Source: Vibrio sp. RE86 (GTDB lineage: Bacteria; Pseudomonadota; Gammaproteobacteria; Enterobacterales; Vibrionaceae). From it: a stretch of 64,000 bases of DNA. Below, piece by piece: positions 1-9,513 of this stretch. The translations under genes and the position numbers were made by a program. The stretch spans positions 186,001-250,000 of the forward strand of contig NZ_VTXI01000002.1 of NCBI RefSeq assembly GCF_013114545.1. Reading direction: 5' to 3'. The notes under the pieces were generated by a model that was given only the letters and a program-made list of their open reading frames with translations, did no database searches and was not told the origin of the DNA. The stretch's first letter is position 1, and every line of letters begins with the position of its first letter.

Positions 1-129
1 TACAAAGACCAAGCTGGCTGGGCTAAGAAAGCGATTCTTAACACCGCCTTGGTTGGTAAGTTTACATCGGACCGCTCAATTCGAGACTATGTAAACAACA
101 TTTGGAAATTAGAGCCAGTTAAACGCTAA
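1..129 (+). CDS. malP: Maltodextrin/glycogen phosphorylase, C-terminal end (partial)
   Basis: Only the last 42 codons lie in the window; the gene runs off the left edge. The visible peptide ends in a pattern typical of bacterial glycogen/maltodextrin phosphorylases: a helix with [13 protein letters not shown], then a short basic tail. These PLP enzymes release glucose-1-phosphate from alpha-1,4-glucan ends in the cytoplasm. The assignment to the maltodextrin form rests on context, because malQ and glgB follow on the same strand, as I recall for the chromosome II locus of Vibrio cholerae. glgP is an equally acceptable name from this fragment alone. Confidence 0.8.
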   Translation, partial: YKDQAGWAKKAILNTALVGKFTSDRSIRDYVNNIWKLEPVKR

Positions 130-143
130 TTTCAAACGAATAA

Positions 144-177
144 AGCCAAGGCCAAACGGTCTTGGCTCTACTCTTTT
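144..177 (+). terminator. Intrinsic terminator after the phosphorylase gene
   Basis: Arms AGCCAAG (144-150) and CTTGGCT (161-167) form a stem that extends inward by three more pairs. It is followed by a T-rich tail, CTACTCTTTT. It lies between malP and malQ, so malQ may be expressed partly from its own promoter or by read-through. Confidence 0.7.
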
Positions 178-230
178 AAACGATAAATAACCCTACAATT
201 TTGAAGGTAAGCAGTCCTTCGGAGAGAGCG

Positions 231-2411
231 ATGAAAGAGAATAACGCATTAAAACAAGTCGCTGAAATGGCGAAAATCGCCGACAGTTACGTTAGCGCGT
301 GGGGAGATGAAGCAAAGGTCGAAGACGAAACGATTCGTCACCTACTTTCGTCTTTAGGCTATGACACAACCAATGATGAAACTCTTCTAAAGTCGGCAGA
401 GAAAAAGCACAAGAAAGATGTGCTGGATCCTGTTCTGGTCGTCCGTGATGGAGAGCCAGTAGAAGTTGCGATGAATTTAGGTGTCAGTGCTCGTGAAAGT
501 GAGTTTAGCTGGCGTCTTGATACAGAGCAGGGAGAGGTACTTGAAGGCTATCTTCAGTCGCAAATCGTTCGTGATGAGCGCAAAGAGGGTGGCCCTTTAG
601 TGTTTGCACTACCAAGCGATATTGCTTGGGGTTACCACAAACTGACGATCACTCGTAAACGTCGTAAAGCGCCTTATGAAATGACGTTGATCGTGACGCC
701 AAAAGCGTGTTTCAAGCAAGATGATATTGAACGCGGCAAGAAGATGTGGGGCCCAAGCGTTCAGCTTTATACATTAAGAACTCAGCACAACTGGGGTATT
801 GGTGATTTCGGTGACCTAAAGCAATTAGTGGCGGATATCGCATCGCGTGGTGGTGATTTCGTTGGTCTAAACCCAATCCATTCTCTGTTCCCAGCAAACC
901 CTGAAGGGGCAAGTCCTTACAGCCCATCTTCACGTCGTTGGTTGAATATCTTATACATTGACGTGAGCTCTGTTCCTGAGTTTGCTTTGAGCATTGAAGC
1001 GCAGCAAAAAGTGGGTAGTGCGGATTTCCAGCAGCGCCTACAAAAAGCGCGCGAATCGCACTGGGTAAACTACAGTGAAGTGGCTGACTTAAAACTTAGC
1101 GTTCTACCACAACTGTTTGAAGAGTTTAAAAAGCGTCACCTTGATAAGAATACTGAGCGTGCACAAGCATTCTTGGCTTTCGTTGAAGAAGGTGGTGAAA
1201 GCCTAGTTCACCAAGCTGCGTTCGACGCGCTGCATACTAAGCTTCATAACGAAGATTCGAACGTTTGGGGTTGGCCAGTATTCCCTGAGCAATACCGTCG
1301 TTTTGAAAACAGTGCGGTTCAGAAGTTTATCGAGCAAAACCAAGACCAAGTTCACTTGTACATGTACCTGCAGTGGATTGCGGATGTGCAAATCAAAGAA
1401 GCGCAGGCTCTTGCTGAAGAAAAAGGCATGTCGGTTGGCCTTTACCGAGATCTTGCGGTTGGTGTGGCGGATTCTGGCTCAGAAACATGGGCAGATGAAG
1501 GCAACCTAATCATGGATGCAAGCATCGGTGCGCCGCCAGACATTCTTGGTCCACTTGGTCAAAACTGGGGTCTGCCACCTCTTAACCCACAAGTGCTTCA
1601 AGCAACGGGGTATGACGCCTACATCAAACTGCTGCGTGCAAACATGAAGCACTGTGGTGCACTGCGTATTGACCACGTTCTTGGCCTGCTACGCCTATGG
1701 TGGATTCCTAAAGGTGAAAACGCGACAAAAGGCGCGTACGTCTACTACCCAGTGGAAGATATGCTCGCTATTCTTGCGTTAGAATCGCACCGTTACCAAT
1801 GTAGTGTGATTGGTGAAGACTTGGGTACAGTACCGGATGAAATCGTTGGCATCCTACGTGAAGCAGGTATTCACTCATACAAAGTGTTCTTCTTCGAAAC
1901 GTCTGAAGAGGATGGTGGCTTTATCTCACCTAAGCATTATGCAGAGCAGTCTATGTCTGCATTGTGTACGCATGACATGCCAACACTCCGTGGCTTCTGG
2001 CACTGTGACGATTTGAAAATGGGTGAAGAGATTGGTCTGTACCCTGACGCGGAACAACTGAAAGGCTTGTTTGCCGACCGTCTTGAGTGCAAACAAGGTA
2101 TCTTAGATTCTGTGGCTTGGCACGGTTACCTACCTGAAGGTGTAGGCCGTGACGCTCAATACGTTCCAATGGATAGTTACCTAGCAGAAGCATTGCAGCT
2201 TCATGTTGCTGCTGGTTCTTCAACATTACTCAGCGTGCAACTTGAAGACTGGTTAGAAATGGATAAACCAGTCAACATTCCAGGTACAGTGGATGAGTAT
2301 CCGAACTGGCGTCGTAAATTGTCTATGAACTTGGATGAAGTCTTTGCACATGCGGGTGTTAATCGCATCGCTGATAAGCTGACTGAAGTTCGAGCTAAAG
2401 TGAGTAAATAG
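231..2411 (+). CDS. malQ: 4-alpha-glucanotransferase (amylomaltase)
   Basis: 726 residues, GH77 family. It transfers maltodextrin segments between glucan chains in the cytoplasm and feeds the phosphorylase upstream. Visible hallmarks are the GIGDFGDL block after QLYTLRTQHNWG, the AALNPxH-like LNPIHSLFPANPEGASPYSPSSRRW region, LRIDHVLGL with the catalytic Asp, and GEDLGTVPDEI with the catalytic acid. Length is slightly above the roughly 690 residues of the enterobacterial enzyme. I chose the ATG at 231 over the in-frame TTG at 201 because GGAGAGAG (221-228) is a good ribosome binding site. Confidence in function is high. Confidence 0.95.
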   Translation: MKENNALKQVAEMAKIADSYVSAWGDEAKVEDETIRHLLSSLGYDTTNDETLLKSAEKKHKKDVLDPVLVVRDGEPVEVAMNLGVSARESEFSWRLDTEQGEVLEGYLQSQIVRDERKEGGPLVFALPSDIAWGYHKLTITRKRRKAPYEMTLIVTPKACFKQDDIERGKKMWGPSVQLYTLRTQHNWGIGDFGDLKQLVADIASRGGDFVGLNPIHSLFPANPEGASPYSPSSRRWLNILYIDVSSVPEFALSIEAQQKVGSADFQQRLQKARESHWVNYSEVADLKLSVLPQLFEEFKKRHLDKNTERAQAFLAFVEEGGESLVHQAAFDALHTKLHNEDSNVWGWPVFPEQYRRFENSAVQKFIEQNQDQVHLYMYLQWIADVQIKEAQALAEEKGMSVGLYRDLAVGVADSGSETWADEGNLIMDASIGAPPDILGPLGQNWGLPPLNPQVLQATGYDAYIKLLRANMKHCGALRIDHVLGLLRLWWIPKGENATKGAYVYYPVEDMLAILALESHRYQCSVIGEDLGTVPDEIVGILREAGIHSYKVFFFETSEEDGGFISPKHYAEQSMSALCTHDMPTLRGFWHCDDLKMGEEIGLYPDAEQLKGLFADRLECKQGILDSVAWHGYLPEGVGRDAQYVPMDSYLAEALQLHVAAGSSTLLSVQLEDWLEMDKPVNIPGTVDEYPNWRRKLSMNLDEVFAHAGVNRIADKLTEVRAKVSK

Positions 2412-2499
2412 ACATTGAGTTGCATGGTGTACATAGAAAATGATCGACTTGGTCACTCTAAGTAAAGCCGTAATTCGGTAAACTTACCGGATATTATTT

Positions 2500-2524
2500 A
2501 AGCCCGCATTTTGCGGGCTTTTGG
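2500..2524 (+). terminator. Intrinsic terminator after malQ
   Basis: AAGCCCGCA (2500-2508) and TGCGGGCTT (2512-2520) pair perfectly around a three-base loop, followed by TTT. It separates malQ from glgB. Confidence 0.85.
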
Positions 2525-2595
2525 GGTCATAGACCTCGACTTATAACAACCGATAAAATCGGACTAATGAAAGTTAGGTTAGGGAGAGAATTAAC

Positions 2596-4773
2596 TTGAA
2601 AACAAAAACGTTAGATAAGGCAATACAGACATATAACCAACTTTCACATGCGTCGTTTGCTGACCCGTTTTCCTTTATTGGCCCATTCATCGACCCAAAG
2701 CAAGGCGCGCTACGCGTGTGGATGCCGGGTGCTGACAGTGTTTCGTTGGTGATTGATGATGAGCGCATTGAACTAGAGCGTGAAGATGCTTCTGGCTTTA
2801 TTCTCAAGCAAGAGAAAAATCTTCACCTGACTCACTATCTTCTTGCCGTGAACTGGGGTGATACCGAACAGCTTATCGATGACCCATACCAATACCACAA
2901 CTTGTATGCCGAGTATGATGATCTTCATACGCCTAAAGAGATGTACAAGCATATGGGGTCACAGTTTGTCACTATAGAGCGTGGCGGCAAGCAGATTTCA
3001 GGTATTCGATTCCTCGTTTACGCACCGCATGCAACGGCATGTAGTCTTGTTGGTGAATTCAACCAATGGGATGGTCGTCGTACACCAATGCAGCGCCTAG
3101 ACTATGGTATCTGGGGTATTTTCATTCCAAACTTGCCAGAAGGCACTCAGTACAAGTTCGAACTGAAGGGCCCAAATGGTGAAGGCTTACCACACAAAGC
3201 GGACCCTTGGGGCGCATACTCTGAACAATACCCATCATTCTCATCGGTTACCTACGATCATAGCCGCTATGAGTGGCAAGACGCGAAGTGGCAGAACCGC
3301 CCAATTACGGAAAAGCGCAAAGAAGCTCTGTCATTCTATGAGCTGCATGCTGGTTCTTGGCGTCGTAACGAAAACGGTGATTTCTTAAACTACCGTGAGT
3401 TGGCCGAGCAACTTATCCCGTATCTTGTTGATATGGGTTACACCCACATTGAACTAATGCCGGTATCTGAACACCCATTCTACGGATCTTGGGGTTATCA
3501 ACCAGTCGGGCTATTCGCACCGACAAGCCGATTTGGCTCACCGGATGATTTCAAATTCTTTGTTGACCAGTGTCACCAAGCTGGCCTTGGTGTCGTTCTT
3601 GATTGGGTACCAGCACACTTCCCTTCAGACGATCACGGTTTGGCAAACTTTGATGGTACGCCATTGTTCCACGATCCAGATCCTCGCCGTGGTTGGCATC
3701 AAGATTGGAACTCATACATCTACGATCTTGGTCGTGAGCATGTGCGCCGTTTCTTAGTTTCGAATGCGTTGTACTGGTTCGAACAATTCCACATTGATGG
3801 TATTCGCGTTGATGCGGTAGCGTCTATGTTGTATCTGGATTACTCACGTAGTCACGATCAGTGGATTCCAAACGTCGATGGCGGTAACGAGAACTATGAT
3901 GCGATCGCAACGCTGAAATGGATGAATGAAGAAGTATATAAACACTTCCCGAATGCGATGACCATTGCTGAAGAGTCAACGGCGTTCCCTGGCGTTTCTG
4001 CTCCGACATTCATGGGTGGCTTGGGCTTTGGCTTTAAGTGGAACATGGGTTGGATGCACGATTCACTCTCTTACATCCAAGAAGACTCGGTACACCGTAA
4101 ATACCACCACAACACCATTACTTTCCCGTTGGTTTATGCGCATAGCGAAAACTACGTATTATCGCTCTCTCATGATGAAGTGGTTTACGGAAAAGGTTCT
4201 ATCCATAACAAGATGCCGGGCGACGAATGGCAGCAAACGGCTAACCTGCGAGCTTATTTAGGTTACATGTATGCGCAGCCGGGTAAGAAACTGAACTTTA
4301 TGGGCGCAGAGTTTGGTCAAACGGCGGAATGGAACCATGATGATCAATTGCAGTGGTTCTTGCTGGAATTTGAACGTCACCAAGGTGTACAAGCGCTGAC
4401 ACGTGATCTGAATAAGCTCTACAGCAGCGAAAAAGCGATGCACGAGTTGGATTGCGAACCTCGCGGTTTTGAATGGCGCCTACAAGATGCGGCTGAAGCA
4501 TCGATTTTAGCGCACGAACGTTTAAGTGATAGCGGTGAGCGCATTCTCGTGATCACTAACTTTACGCCAGTACCGCACGAGGACTTCCGCTTAGGTGTCC
4601 CTCTGGCAGGAACGTATGAGCTTCTGCTCAATACCGATGACGCTAAGTACAATGGCAGCGGTTTTGAAACAGTGAGCAGCGCGAAAACGCAAGCTGTAGA
4701 AAGTGAAGGTCTTGAGCAGTCTCTGTCACTGCGTATTCCTCCTCTGGCAACCGTGTTCTACAAGCTTAAATAG
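2596..4773 (+). CDS. glgB: 1,4-alpha-glucan branching enzyme
   Basis: 725 residues, GH13 with an N-terminal CBM48 module. It introduces alpha-1,6 branches into glycogen. The opening [19 protein letters not shown] is typical of GlgB. Later blocks include [13 protein letters not shown] (CBM48), [36 protein letters not shown] (nucleophile Asp), TIAEEST (acid/base Glu) and [12 protein letters not shown]. It starts at TTG 2596, with AGGGAGAG (2581-2588) seven bases upstream; no better ATG is visible. It has its own terminator and lies 184 bp after malQ. No glgC or glgA is in view, so synthesis genes must lie elsewhere. Confidence 0.96.
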   Translation: MKTKTLDKAIQTYNQLSHASFADPFSFIGPFIDPKQGALRVWMPGADSVSLVIDDERIELEREDASGFILKQEKNLHLTHYLLAVNWGDTEQLIDDPYQYHNLYAEYDDLHTPKEMYKHMGSQFVTIERGGKQISGIRFLVYAPHATACSLVGEFNQWDGRRTPMQRLDYGIWGIFIPNLPEGTQYKFELKGPNGEGLPHKADPWGAYSEQYPSFSSVTYDHSRYEWQDAKWQNRPITEKRKEALSFYELHAGSWRRNENGDFLNYRELAEQLIPYLVDMGYTHIELMPVSEHPFYGSWGYQPVGLFAPTSRFGSPDDFKFFVDQCHQAGLGVVLDWVPAHFPSDDHGLANFDGTPLFHDPDPRRGWHQDWNSYIYDLGREHVRRFLVSNALYWFEQFHIDGIRVDAVASMLYLDYSRSHDQWIPNVDGGNENYDAIATLKWMNEEVYKHFPNAMTIAEESTAFPGVSAPTFMGGLGFGFKWNMGWMHDSLSYIQEDSVHRKYHHNTITFPLVYAHSENYVLSLSHDEVVYGKGSIHNKMPGDEWQQTANLRAYLGYMYAQPGKKLNFMGAEFGQTAEWNHDDQLQWFLLEFERHQGVQALTRDLNKLYSSEKAMHELDCEPRGFEWRLQDAAEASILAHERLSDSGERILVITNFTPVPHEDFRLGVPLAGTYELLLNTDDAKYNGSGFETVSSAKTQAVESEGLEQSLSLRIPPLATVFYKLK

Positions 4774-4797
4774 CAAAATTGTTCTTCAAATAGCTTT

Positions 4798-4827
4798 AAG
4801 GTCAGCGTCTATCGCTGACCTTTTTTT
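4798..4827 (+). terminator. Strong intrinsic terminator after glgB
   Basis: AAGGTCAGCG (4798-4807) pairs with CGCTGACCTT around a short loop and is followed by a run of T residues to 4826. The gene on the other side is on the minus strand, so this also ends convergent transcription. Confidence 0.92.
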
Positions 4828-4846
4828 TGGAGCGGTCGAGGAAGAG

Positions 4847-5488
4847 CTACTCGCGAATTTGAGGGTGTGTGAACTTTTGGTAGCTAGGGAGCTGATCTCG
4901 AAGGTTTTCAAAGGTTGTTTGCGCGCTCTGCTTAGAGAGCTTGTTCTTGAGCCAGTTAGGGAGGAACCCTCCTGGGTCAGCGTAAGCGGTATATTCGATG
5001 AAGGTCGAGCCATTCGTCAGTGTTTGTAGAGTCCAACTAGCATCGACTTTCTTAATTCTGATGTAACCCTCTTGCTCAGCAAGCGCAGTAACCGGTGCAT
5101 CTTTTATTGTCAGGGTTAACCCTAACTCATCGACGGCGTATGTAGAGTAGGTCACCATATCTCGGTCTCGTGCTGGCCAAGGTGCTGTAAATTGGGTGTA
5201 AACAATGTTTTCTGTTGGCGAAATTTGGGTCAGTACACGACTATGGCTCGCGTTATCAATCCAGTTAGGGATATTTTCACTGTCTTCAAGCAGGGTCAGA
5301 AAAGCACTGTAGCTTGTGGTTGCAAACATCTGAGCACGAATTTCGACTAATCCATCTTTGTGCTCACGGGTGAAAATAGAAATGCCATTTCGGTCACTAT
5401 CAAATTGCCAAGGCTGAGCAGCGTTCGCACTACCCTCGAGTGAAAACCAACACAAACAAATAAGTGTGCTTACTCTTACTACTGCCAT
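4847..5488 (-). CDS. Secreted START-domain (lipid-binding fold) protein
   Basis: 213 residues. The N-terminus (about 1-23, ending SANA/AQPW) is a Sec signal peptide, so the protein is probably periplasmic or lipid-anchored by other means. The rest fits a single START/SRPBCC domain: ENIPNWIDNASHSRVL, VYTQFTAPWPARDRDMVTYS and AYADPGGFLPNWLKNKLSKQSAQTT are typical of the bacterial START proteins annotated in gamma-proteobacteria. The ligand is unknown; the family binds hydrophobic molecules. It lies between glgB (convergent) and arfB (same strand, 55 bp upstream). The start-site ribosome binding site is weak, so a different start is possible. Confidence 0.8.
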   Translation of the reverse strand: MAVVRVSTLICLCWFSLEGSANAAQPWQFDSDRNGISIFTREHKDGLVEIRAQMFATTSYSAFLTLLEDSENIPNWIDNASHSRVLTQISPTENIVYTQFTAPWPARDRDMVTYSTYAVDELGLTLTIKDAPVTALAEQEGYIRIKKVDASWTLQTLTNGSTFIEYTAYADPGGFLPNWLKNKLSKQSAQTTFENLRDQLPSYQKFTHPQIRE

Positions 5489-5543
5489 ATGTCTGCCATT
5501 GTGAATTCAGTCCTTGAACATCAAGCATATACAATATTGCGGT

Positions 5544-5957
5544 CTAGTGTTGAACTTTACCGCGTAAAGACTTGGTCTGAGATTTGATGTTTTTCCCTTT
5601 AAGTCTGCGCTCTTTTGAAGCGCGAGTCGGTTTAGTCTCTCTGCGCTTTTTCTGCACCACCATTGCCGCTTGGATCATCTCCGCAAGGCGGTTTAGCGCA
5701 TCTTCTTTGTTCTGTTCTTGAGTGCGAAACTGTTGTGCCTTAATCGTGATCACACCTTCCTTTGAGATACGAGAATCTTTGAGCGCTAAAACTCGCTCTT
5801 TGTAGATCGCAGGCAAGGTGGAGTGCTTGACATCAAACTGCAAGTGAATGGCTGATGAGACTTTATTGACGTTCTGACCACCAGCGCCTTGAGCGCGGAT
5901 TGCACTGAGTTGAATTTCCCATGATTGGAGAGTGACGGTGTTAGATATTTTTAACAT
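5544..5957 (-). CDS. arfB: Ribosome rescue factor / peptidyl-tRNA hydrolase ArfB
   Basis: 137 residues. The GAGGQNVNKVSSAIHL block contains the GGQ motif (residues 26-28) of class I release factors and hydrolyses peptidyl-tRNA on stalled ribosomes. The C-terminal tail is lysine/arginine rich (KKRRETKPTRASKERRLKGK), as required for entering the empty mRNA channel of a non-stop ribosome. Length matches E. coli YaeJ (about 140). The protein lacks the decoding domains of RF1/RF2. The start is the ATG at 5957. Confidence 0.95.
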   Translation of the reverse strand: MLKISNTVTLQSWEIQLSAIRAQGAGGQNVNKVSSAIHLQFDVKHSTLPAIYKERVLALKDSRISKEGVITIKAQQFRTQEQNKEDALNRLAEMIQAAMVVQKKRRETKPTRASKERRLKGKNIKSQTKSLRGKVQH

Positions 5958-6029
5958 GCGGACTTATTCGAATGAAAACTCGCTCAGTGTACCTCATAAA
6001 AAGGCGATTGTACGAATCGCGGTATTGAG

Positions 6030-6058
6030 TTGTTACATGGTATGTCATTCTATATAAT
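6030..6058 (+). promoter_or_regulatory. Sigma-70 promoter of the GGDEF gene
   Basis: TTGTTA (6030-6035) and TATAAT (6053-6058) are separated by 17 bp. The predicted transcript would begin near 6065, which argues against the in-frame GTG at 6061 and supports the ATG at 6088 as start. Confidence 0.65.
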
Positions 6059-6087
6059 CGGTGGAAATTTTATTACTGAGTTTGACT

Positions 6088-8199
6088 ATGATATCCACCG
6101 CTGCTCATCAAGAGTGTTTATACGCTGCCATTAATATCCAAAACGATCATTCGCCGTCAGCGTTTGATGATGCAAAGCGTAAAATCAAAGAAATAGCAGC
6201 AAAAGCAGATATCGAGCCTAAATCGATCTACAGTGAATTCATTGATGCGTGCCACACTTATCGGACTCAACCTCACCGCATCGCGATTGATGCGTTTTCT
6301 CAGTTAATAAAGAATTGCCTAAGTCAGAATGAGGCAGTACTTGAAAACGTTGTTTACGTAAATTTGGGTCGTTTATTTGGTGATCTCGGCGAGTATCAGG
6401 TTGCGTTACAGTATTTGATGAAAGCACAGAGAAATGAGCACCTTTTTGAGCCATCCTACTTAATGGTTCTCAAAATATTCTTATCCGATATCTATTTGAA
6501 GCTCGGTGATAACACCCATGCGATTGAATGCGGGCAGCAAGTGATCACCAGTGAAAATACCTTGTCTCGCCCTCTAGCGATGGCGATCAATCATCACAAT
6601 ATTGCTCTAGCTCAAACTAAATTGGGTGAGTTTGATTCGGCACTTGAGCATCTTAATAGTGCAACAACACTTGCTATCGAGATTGAGAGTGACTATGTCA
6701 AAGGATACAACAGCCTCGCTAGAGCTCAGTGGCATGTGGCGCAGCAGCAGCATGAACACGCAGAGCGCTATTTTCGCTCTGCGATGAGTGAGATGGGAAA
6801 AACCAGTGTGATCCATACGATAAATGAAGTGTATTTTGAATATGGGGAATATCTTGTCAGTCAAGCCCGCTACGAAGATGCTTTGGTGCGATTAGAATAT
6901 GTAGAGGGTCACAGTCACACTCAGGAAAATTTGCATCTAAAAATGCATCTTCATCAACTGCTTTATACGTGCTACCGAGAAACAGGGCTGAACGAGGCCG
7001 CTTTTAATCAGGTTGAGATTCAACGTTCTCTTTTTGATGAACTAAGAAAGAAAGAGTCTGAGGAAAAAGCTTTTCTAGTCAGTGAGCAGCTTGTGCTGAC
7101 TGAGCGAGAACAGAAGCAACATAACTACCTTCAAATGAAAGAGTACATGTCCGCTATTAGTGGCATCGGTCAAATGATCGCAACTTGTGATGATATTGCT
7201 TGGGTGCTGCCCAATATCCTAGAAGGGGTTAAGCGTATATTGCCGTGTGAGTATTTTTCTCTGACAATGTTAGATGAAGAAAATGACATGATGCACAATG
7301 ACTATCAGGTTAAGATGGATGGTGTGTTGCCGCCTCTTTCATACTGCTACTCGGACATGAGCAGCATAGCGGCATATTGCTGTAGCACAAGAAAGTCTGT
7401 TTTATTGAATACAGGCACCCCTTCAGAGATTTATTACTATCTACCTCATCTAGCATCTGAAAATATCACTTATATTCCCGGTACAGAAACGATGACGTTT
7501 TCAGGAATATTTACGCCGATCATCTTGGGCGATGAAGTGCTAGGTTGTATGTCATTACAACATAGTAAAACGTATCGTTATGAGCAACATCACCTCGATA
7601 TTATGGATCAACTAGGCCAGTTTATCGCAGTAGCGATCAATAATATTACCCAGCGACGCCAGCTTGAGAAAATGTCGAAAACGGATGGGCTGACTGGGTT
7701 ACTCAACCGTCGTACATTTGACGAGGTTGCTGGGCAATATATTGCGCAAAAGGATCAGTCACTGAGTATGATCATGATCGATATCGACTACTTTAAACAG
7801 TACAACGATACATTGGGCCATAGTTCGGGCGATAAACTGTTGGGCCATTTATCCGCATTACTGCACAATACATTCGACGCTTCTGGGGACGTCTTTCGTT
7901 ATGGTGGTGATGAGTTCTTCATCCTTTTACAGGGGGATGAGGTTCAATCAGCCTACCAAAAAGCACAGACATTAGTGTGCGCGCTAGAAGAAGCTGATTT
8001 GTGCCACCCGGCGTCGAAAGTGGGTGACCGAGTCACTTTATCTATTGGTGTCGCTAGTTGTGTAGGGCACCCAGATCTGACAGTGAAAGATGTTATACAA
8101 ATGGCAGATAAAGCGCTTTATCAGGCTAAAGAGCAAGGTCGAAACAAAGTGTGCTGCCTTGAATCATCTTCAAGAATGGAAGCGGAAGTTGGTTTTTAA
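6088..8199 (+). CDS. TPR-GAF-GGDEF diguanylate cyclase
   Basis: 703 residues, no membrane segment. Roughly residues 50-320 are TPR-like helical repeats (VYVNLGRLFGDLGEYQVALQYL, HHNIALAQTKLGEFDSALEHL). A glutamine/glutamate-rich helix follows. About 360-520 is a GAF-like sensor domain, and 530-695 is GGDEF. The catalytic motif is intact (RYGGDEFF, 606-610), so synthesis of cyclic di-GMP from GTP is likely. The inhibitory RxxD I-site five residues upstream is absent (it reads ASGD), so product inhibition is probably weak. The signal sensed by the GAF domain is unknown. The gene stands alone. Confidence 0.9.
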   Translation: MISTAAHQECLYAAINIQNDHSPSAFDDAKRKIKEIAAKADIEPKSIYSEFIDACHTYRTQPHRIAIDAFSQLIKNCLSQNEAVLENVVYVNLGRLFGDLGEYQVALQYLMKAQRNEHLFEPSYLMVLKIFLSDIYLKLGDNTHAIECGQQVITSENTLSRPLAMAINHHNIALAQTKLGEFDSALEHLNSATTLAIEIESDYVKGYNSLARAQWHVAQQQHEHAERYFRSAMSEMGKTSVIHTINEVYFEYGEYLVSQARYEDALVRLEYVEGHSHTQENLHLKMHLHQLLYTCYRETGLNEAAFNQVEIQRSLFDELRKKESEEKAFLVSEQLVLTEREQKQHNYLQMKEYMSAISGIGQMIATCDDIAWVLPNILEGVKRILPCEYFSLTMLDEENDMMHNDYQVKMDGVLPPLSYCYSDMSSIAAYCCSTRKSVLLNTGTPSEIYYYLPHLASENITYIPGTETMTFSGIFTPIILGDEVLGCMSLQHSKTYRYEQHHLDIMDQLGQFIAVAINNITQRRQLEKMSKTDGLTGLLNRRTFDEVAGQYIAQKDQSLSMIMIDIDYFKQYNDTLGHSSGDKLLGHLSALLHNTFDASGDVFRYGGDEFFILLQGDEVQSAYQKAQTLVCALEEADLCHPASKVGDRVTLSIGVASCVGHPDLTVKDVIQMADKALYQAKEQGRNKVCCLESSSRMEAEVGF

Positions 8200-8266
8200 T
8201 TGAGCGAAAATGTGCTGTGTGAGCTAGCTTTCTATTATCACTGTTGGTGGCAATAAGGACTGTGTT

Positions 8267-8647
8267 ATGGAAATGAATCCAGTAGGTTGGTTTGAAATTT
8301 ACGTCGAAGATATGGACCGTGCGAAAGGGTTCTATCAAAAGGTGTTTAATACTGTGCTAGAAAATATTGGTGACGAGCCTAAAGTGGATATTGATATGTG
8401 GGCTTTCCCTTCATCCATGGAGCAATATGGCGCAGCAGGGGCATTAGCAAAAATGGAAGGGGTCTCACCAGGTGGGAATAGTACCTTGGTCTACTTCTCA
8501 TGTGAAGATTGCGCGATAGAACAAGGGCGAGTAGAAGCTGCGGGCGGTAAAGTCGTCCACCCTAAATTCTCTATCGGGCAACACGGCTTTATCTCAATGG
8601 TGTCTGATACAGAAGGTAATATGATTGGTCTTCACTCGATGAGTTAG
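8267..8647 (+). CDS. VOC-superfamily (glyoxalase-like) protein
   Basis: 126 residues forming one vicinal-oxygen-chelate unit of two beta-alpha-beta-beta-beta modules. It opens with NPVGWFEIYVEDMDRAKGFYQKVF and ends with GFISMVSDTEGNMIGLHS, the usual start and end of the two modules. It resembles the uncharacterised PhnB/YdcJ-type VOC proteins, often annotated as glyoxalase. The substrate cannot be read from sequence. AAGGA lies upstream of ATG 8267, and a strong terminator follows, so it is monocistronic. Confidence 0.85.
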   Translation: MEMNPVGWFEIYVEDMDRAKGFYQKVFNTVLENIGDEPKVDIDMWAFPSSMEQYGAAGALAKMEGVSPGGNSTLVYFSCEDCAIEQGRVEAAGGKVVHPKFSIGQHGFISMVSDTEGNMIGLHSMS

Positions 8648-8672
8648 GTTGGTATTAGATACCTGAAAATAG

Positions 8673-8708
8673 AAAGCCCCCACCGATAACGATGGGGGCT
8701 TTTTATTT
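8673..8708 (+). terminator. Intrinsic terminator after the VOC gene
   Basis: AGCCCCCA (8675-8682) and TGGGGGCT (8693-8700) form a GC-rich stem followed by TTTTATTTTA. Confidence 0.92.
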
Positions 8709-8764
8709 TATAGGCTGCTGCCAAGTATGTCTCTTTACATTAAAGTTCAATTGATTCCATTTAC

Positions 8765-8785
8765 CGATATGGATAACATTTATCG
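8765..8785 (+). promoter_or_regulatory. Operator-like site A in front of the TetR-like gene
   Basis: The 13-mer CGATATGGATAAC (8765-8777) is the left part of a site bounded by CGATA and TATCG. It also contains the palindrome GATAA-CAT-TTATC (8772-8784). It lies about 20 bp before the regulator start and recurs at 9430 and 10707. Autoregulation is inferred. Confidence 0.6.
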
Positions 8786-8806
8786 TATTACCTTTAGGAG
8801 TAGCAT

Positions 8807-9295
8807 ATGGCTAGGATTTCAAGAGAAGAGAGACAGAGAAAATTAGAACAATTGAATGATGGAATATGGCAGCTGTTTCTTGAACAAGGCTACGATGCGC
8901 TTACGTTCTATAACATTGCTCATTATGTGAATTGGCGTCAATCGACCATTCAGAGTTATCACAAAAGTGAAACTCTAGTGACCGCAATACGAGGTAGAAT
9001 CGAACCCTATTTTCTCGGCAAACTCAACTTTGATTCATTGTGTAGTTTGGAACAATCATGGGTTGAGTCGTTGGAAGATAATGGCTTCGTGAATATTATT
9101 CGATTCCTTATCAACCTCAACTGTAGCGATCCATTCATGGTTGATTTAACGGGTTATGGAGTAAGGCGCCTTGAAGAAGTCGTTGCTCAATCACTCGGAG
9201 ATGATGGTTTAGTATTGCTGCAAAAACTGATGGGGTTGTCGGTCATGAAAATCGCTAAGGAAAGATCTTCACCCAAGAGTGACCCAAAAAGCTAA
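8807..9295 (+). CDS. TetR/AcrR-like transcriptional regulator
   Basis: 162 residues, short for TetR (usually 190-220). The N-terminal half has the expected helix-turn-helix pattern: GIWQLFLEQGYDALTFYNIAHYVNWRQSTIQSYHKSETLVTAI places the recognition helix near residues 40-60. The C-terminal ligand domain is abbreviated and basic at the end. AGGAG at 8796-8800 precedes ATG 8807. A 13-bp motif in its own upstream region recurs before the two following genes, so it probably controls itself, the outer-membrane barrel gene and the secreted-protein gene. The ligand is unknown. Confidence 0.75.
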   Translation: MARISREERQRKLEQLNDGIWQLFLEQGYDALTFYNIAHYVNWRQSTIQSYHKSETLVTAIRGRIEPYFLGKLNFDSLCSLEQSWVESLEDNGFVNIIRFLINLNCSDPFMVDLTGYGVRRLEEVVAQSLGDDGLVLLQKLMGLSVMKIAKERSSPKSDPKS

Positions 9296-9378
9296 AATGG
9301 CTCTAGATTAAGAATAGTTACTCCTCCATCTCTATTTTATTACGAGAATTTAATTCGTATGTAAAATCGAATTAAATC

Positions 9379-9406
9379 TTTACTTGTTTATAGGATTGTC
9401 TATAAT
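9379..9406 (+). promoter_or_regulatory. Promoter of the surface-antigen barrel gene
   Basis: TTTACT (9379-9384) and a perfect TATAAT (9401-9406) are separated by 16 bp. The operator-like site B lies just downstream of the expected transcript start, a position suited to repression. Confidence 0.5.
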
Positions 9407-9425
9407 CCCACCATTATTAATTGGT

Positions 9426-9447
9426 ATATCGATATGGATAACGATAT
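9426..9447 (+). promoter_or_regulatory. Operator-like site B
   Basis: ATATCG (9426-9431) and CGATAT (9442-9447) are a perfect inverted pair. The shared 13-mer CGATATGGATAAC occupies 9430-9442, identical to site A. It is placed between promoter and start codon of the barrel gene. Confidence 0.6.
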
Positions 9448-9513
9448 TTGATGGGGTGATGTTTAGGTTGTTATGTGAGGACAGGGCAAGCATCAAAGTT
9501 TAGCGAGACTGAA

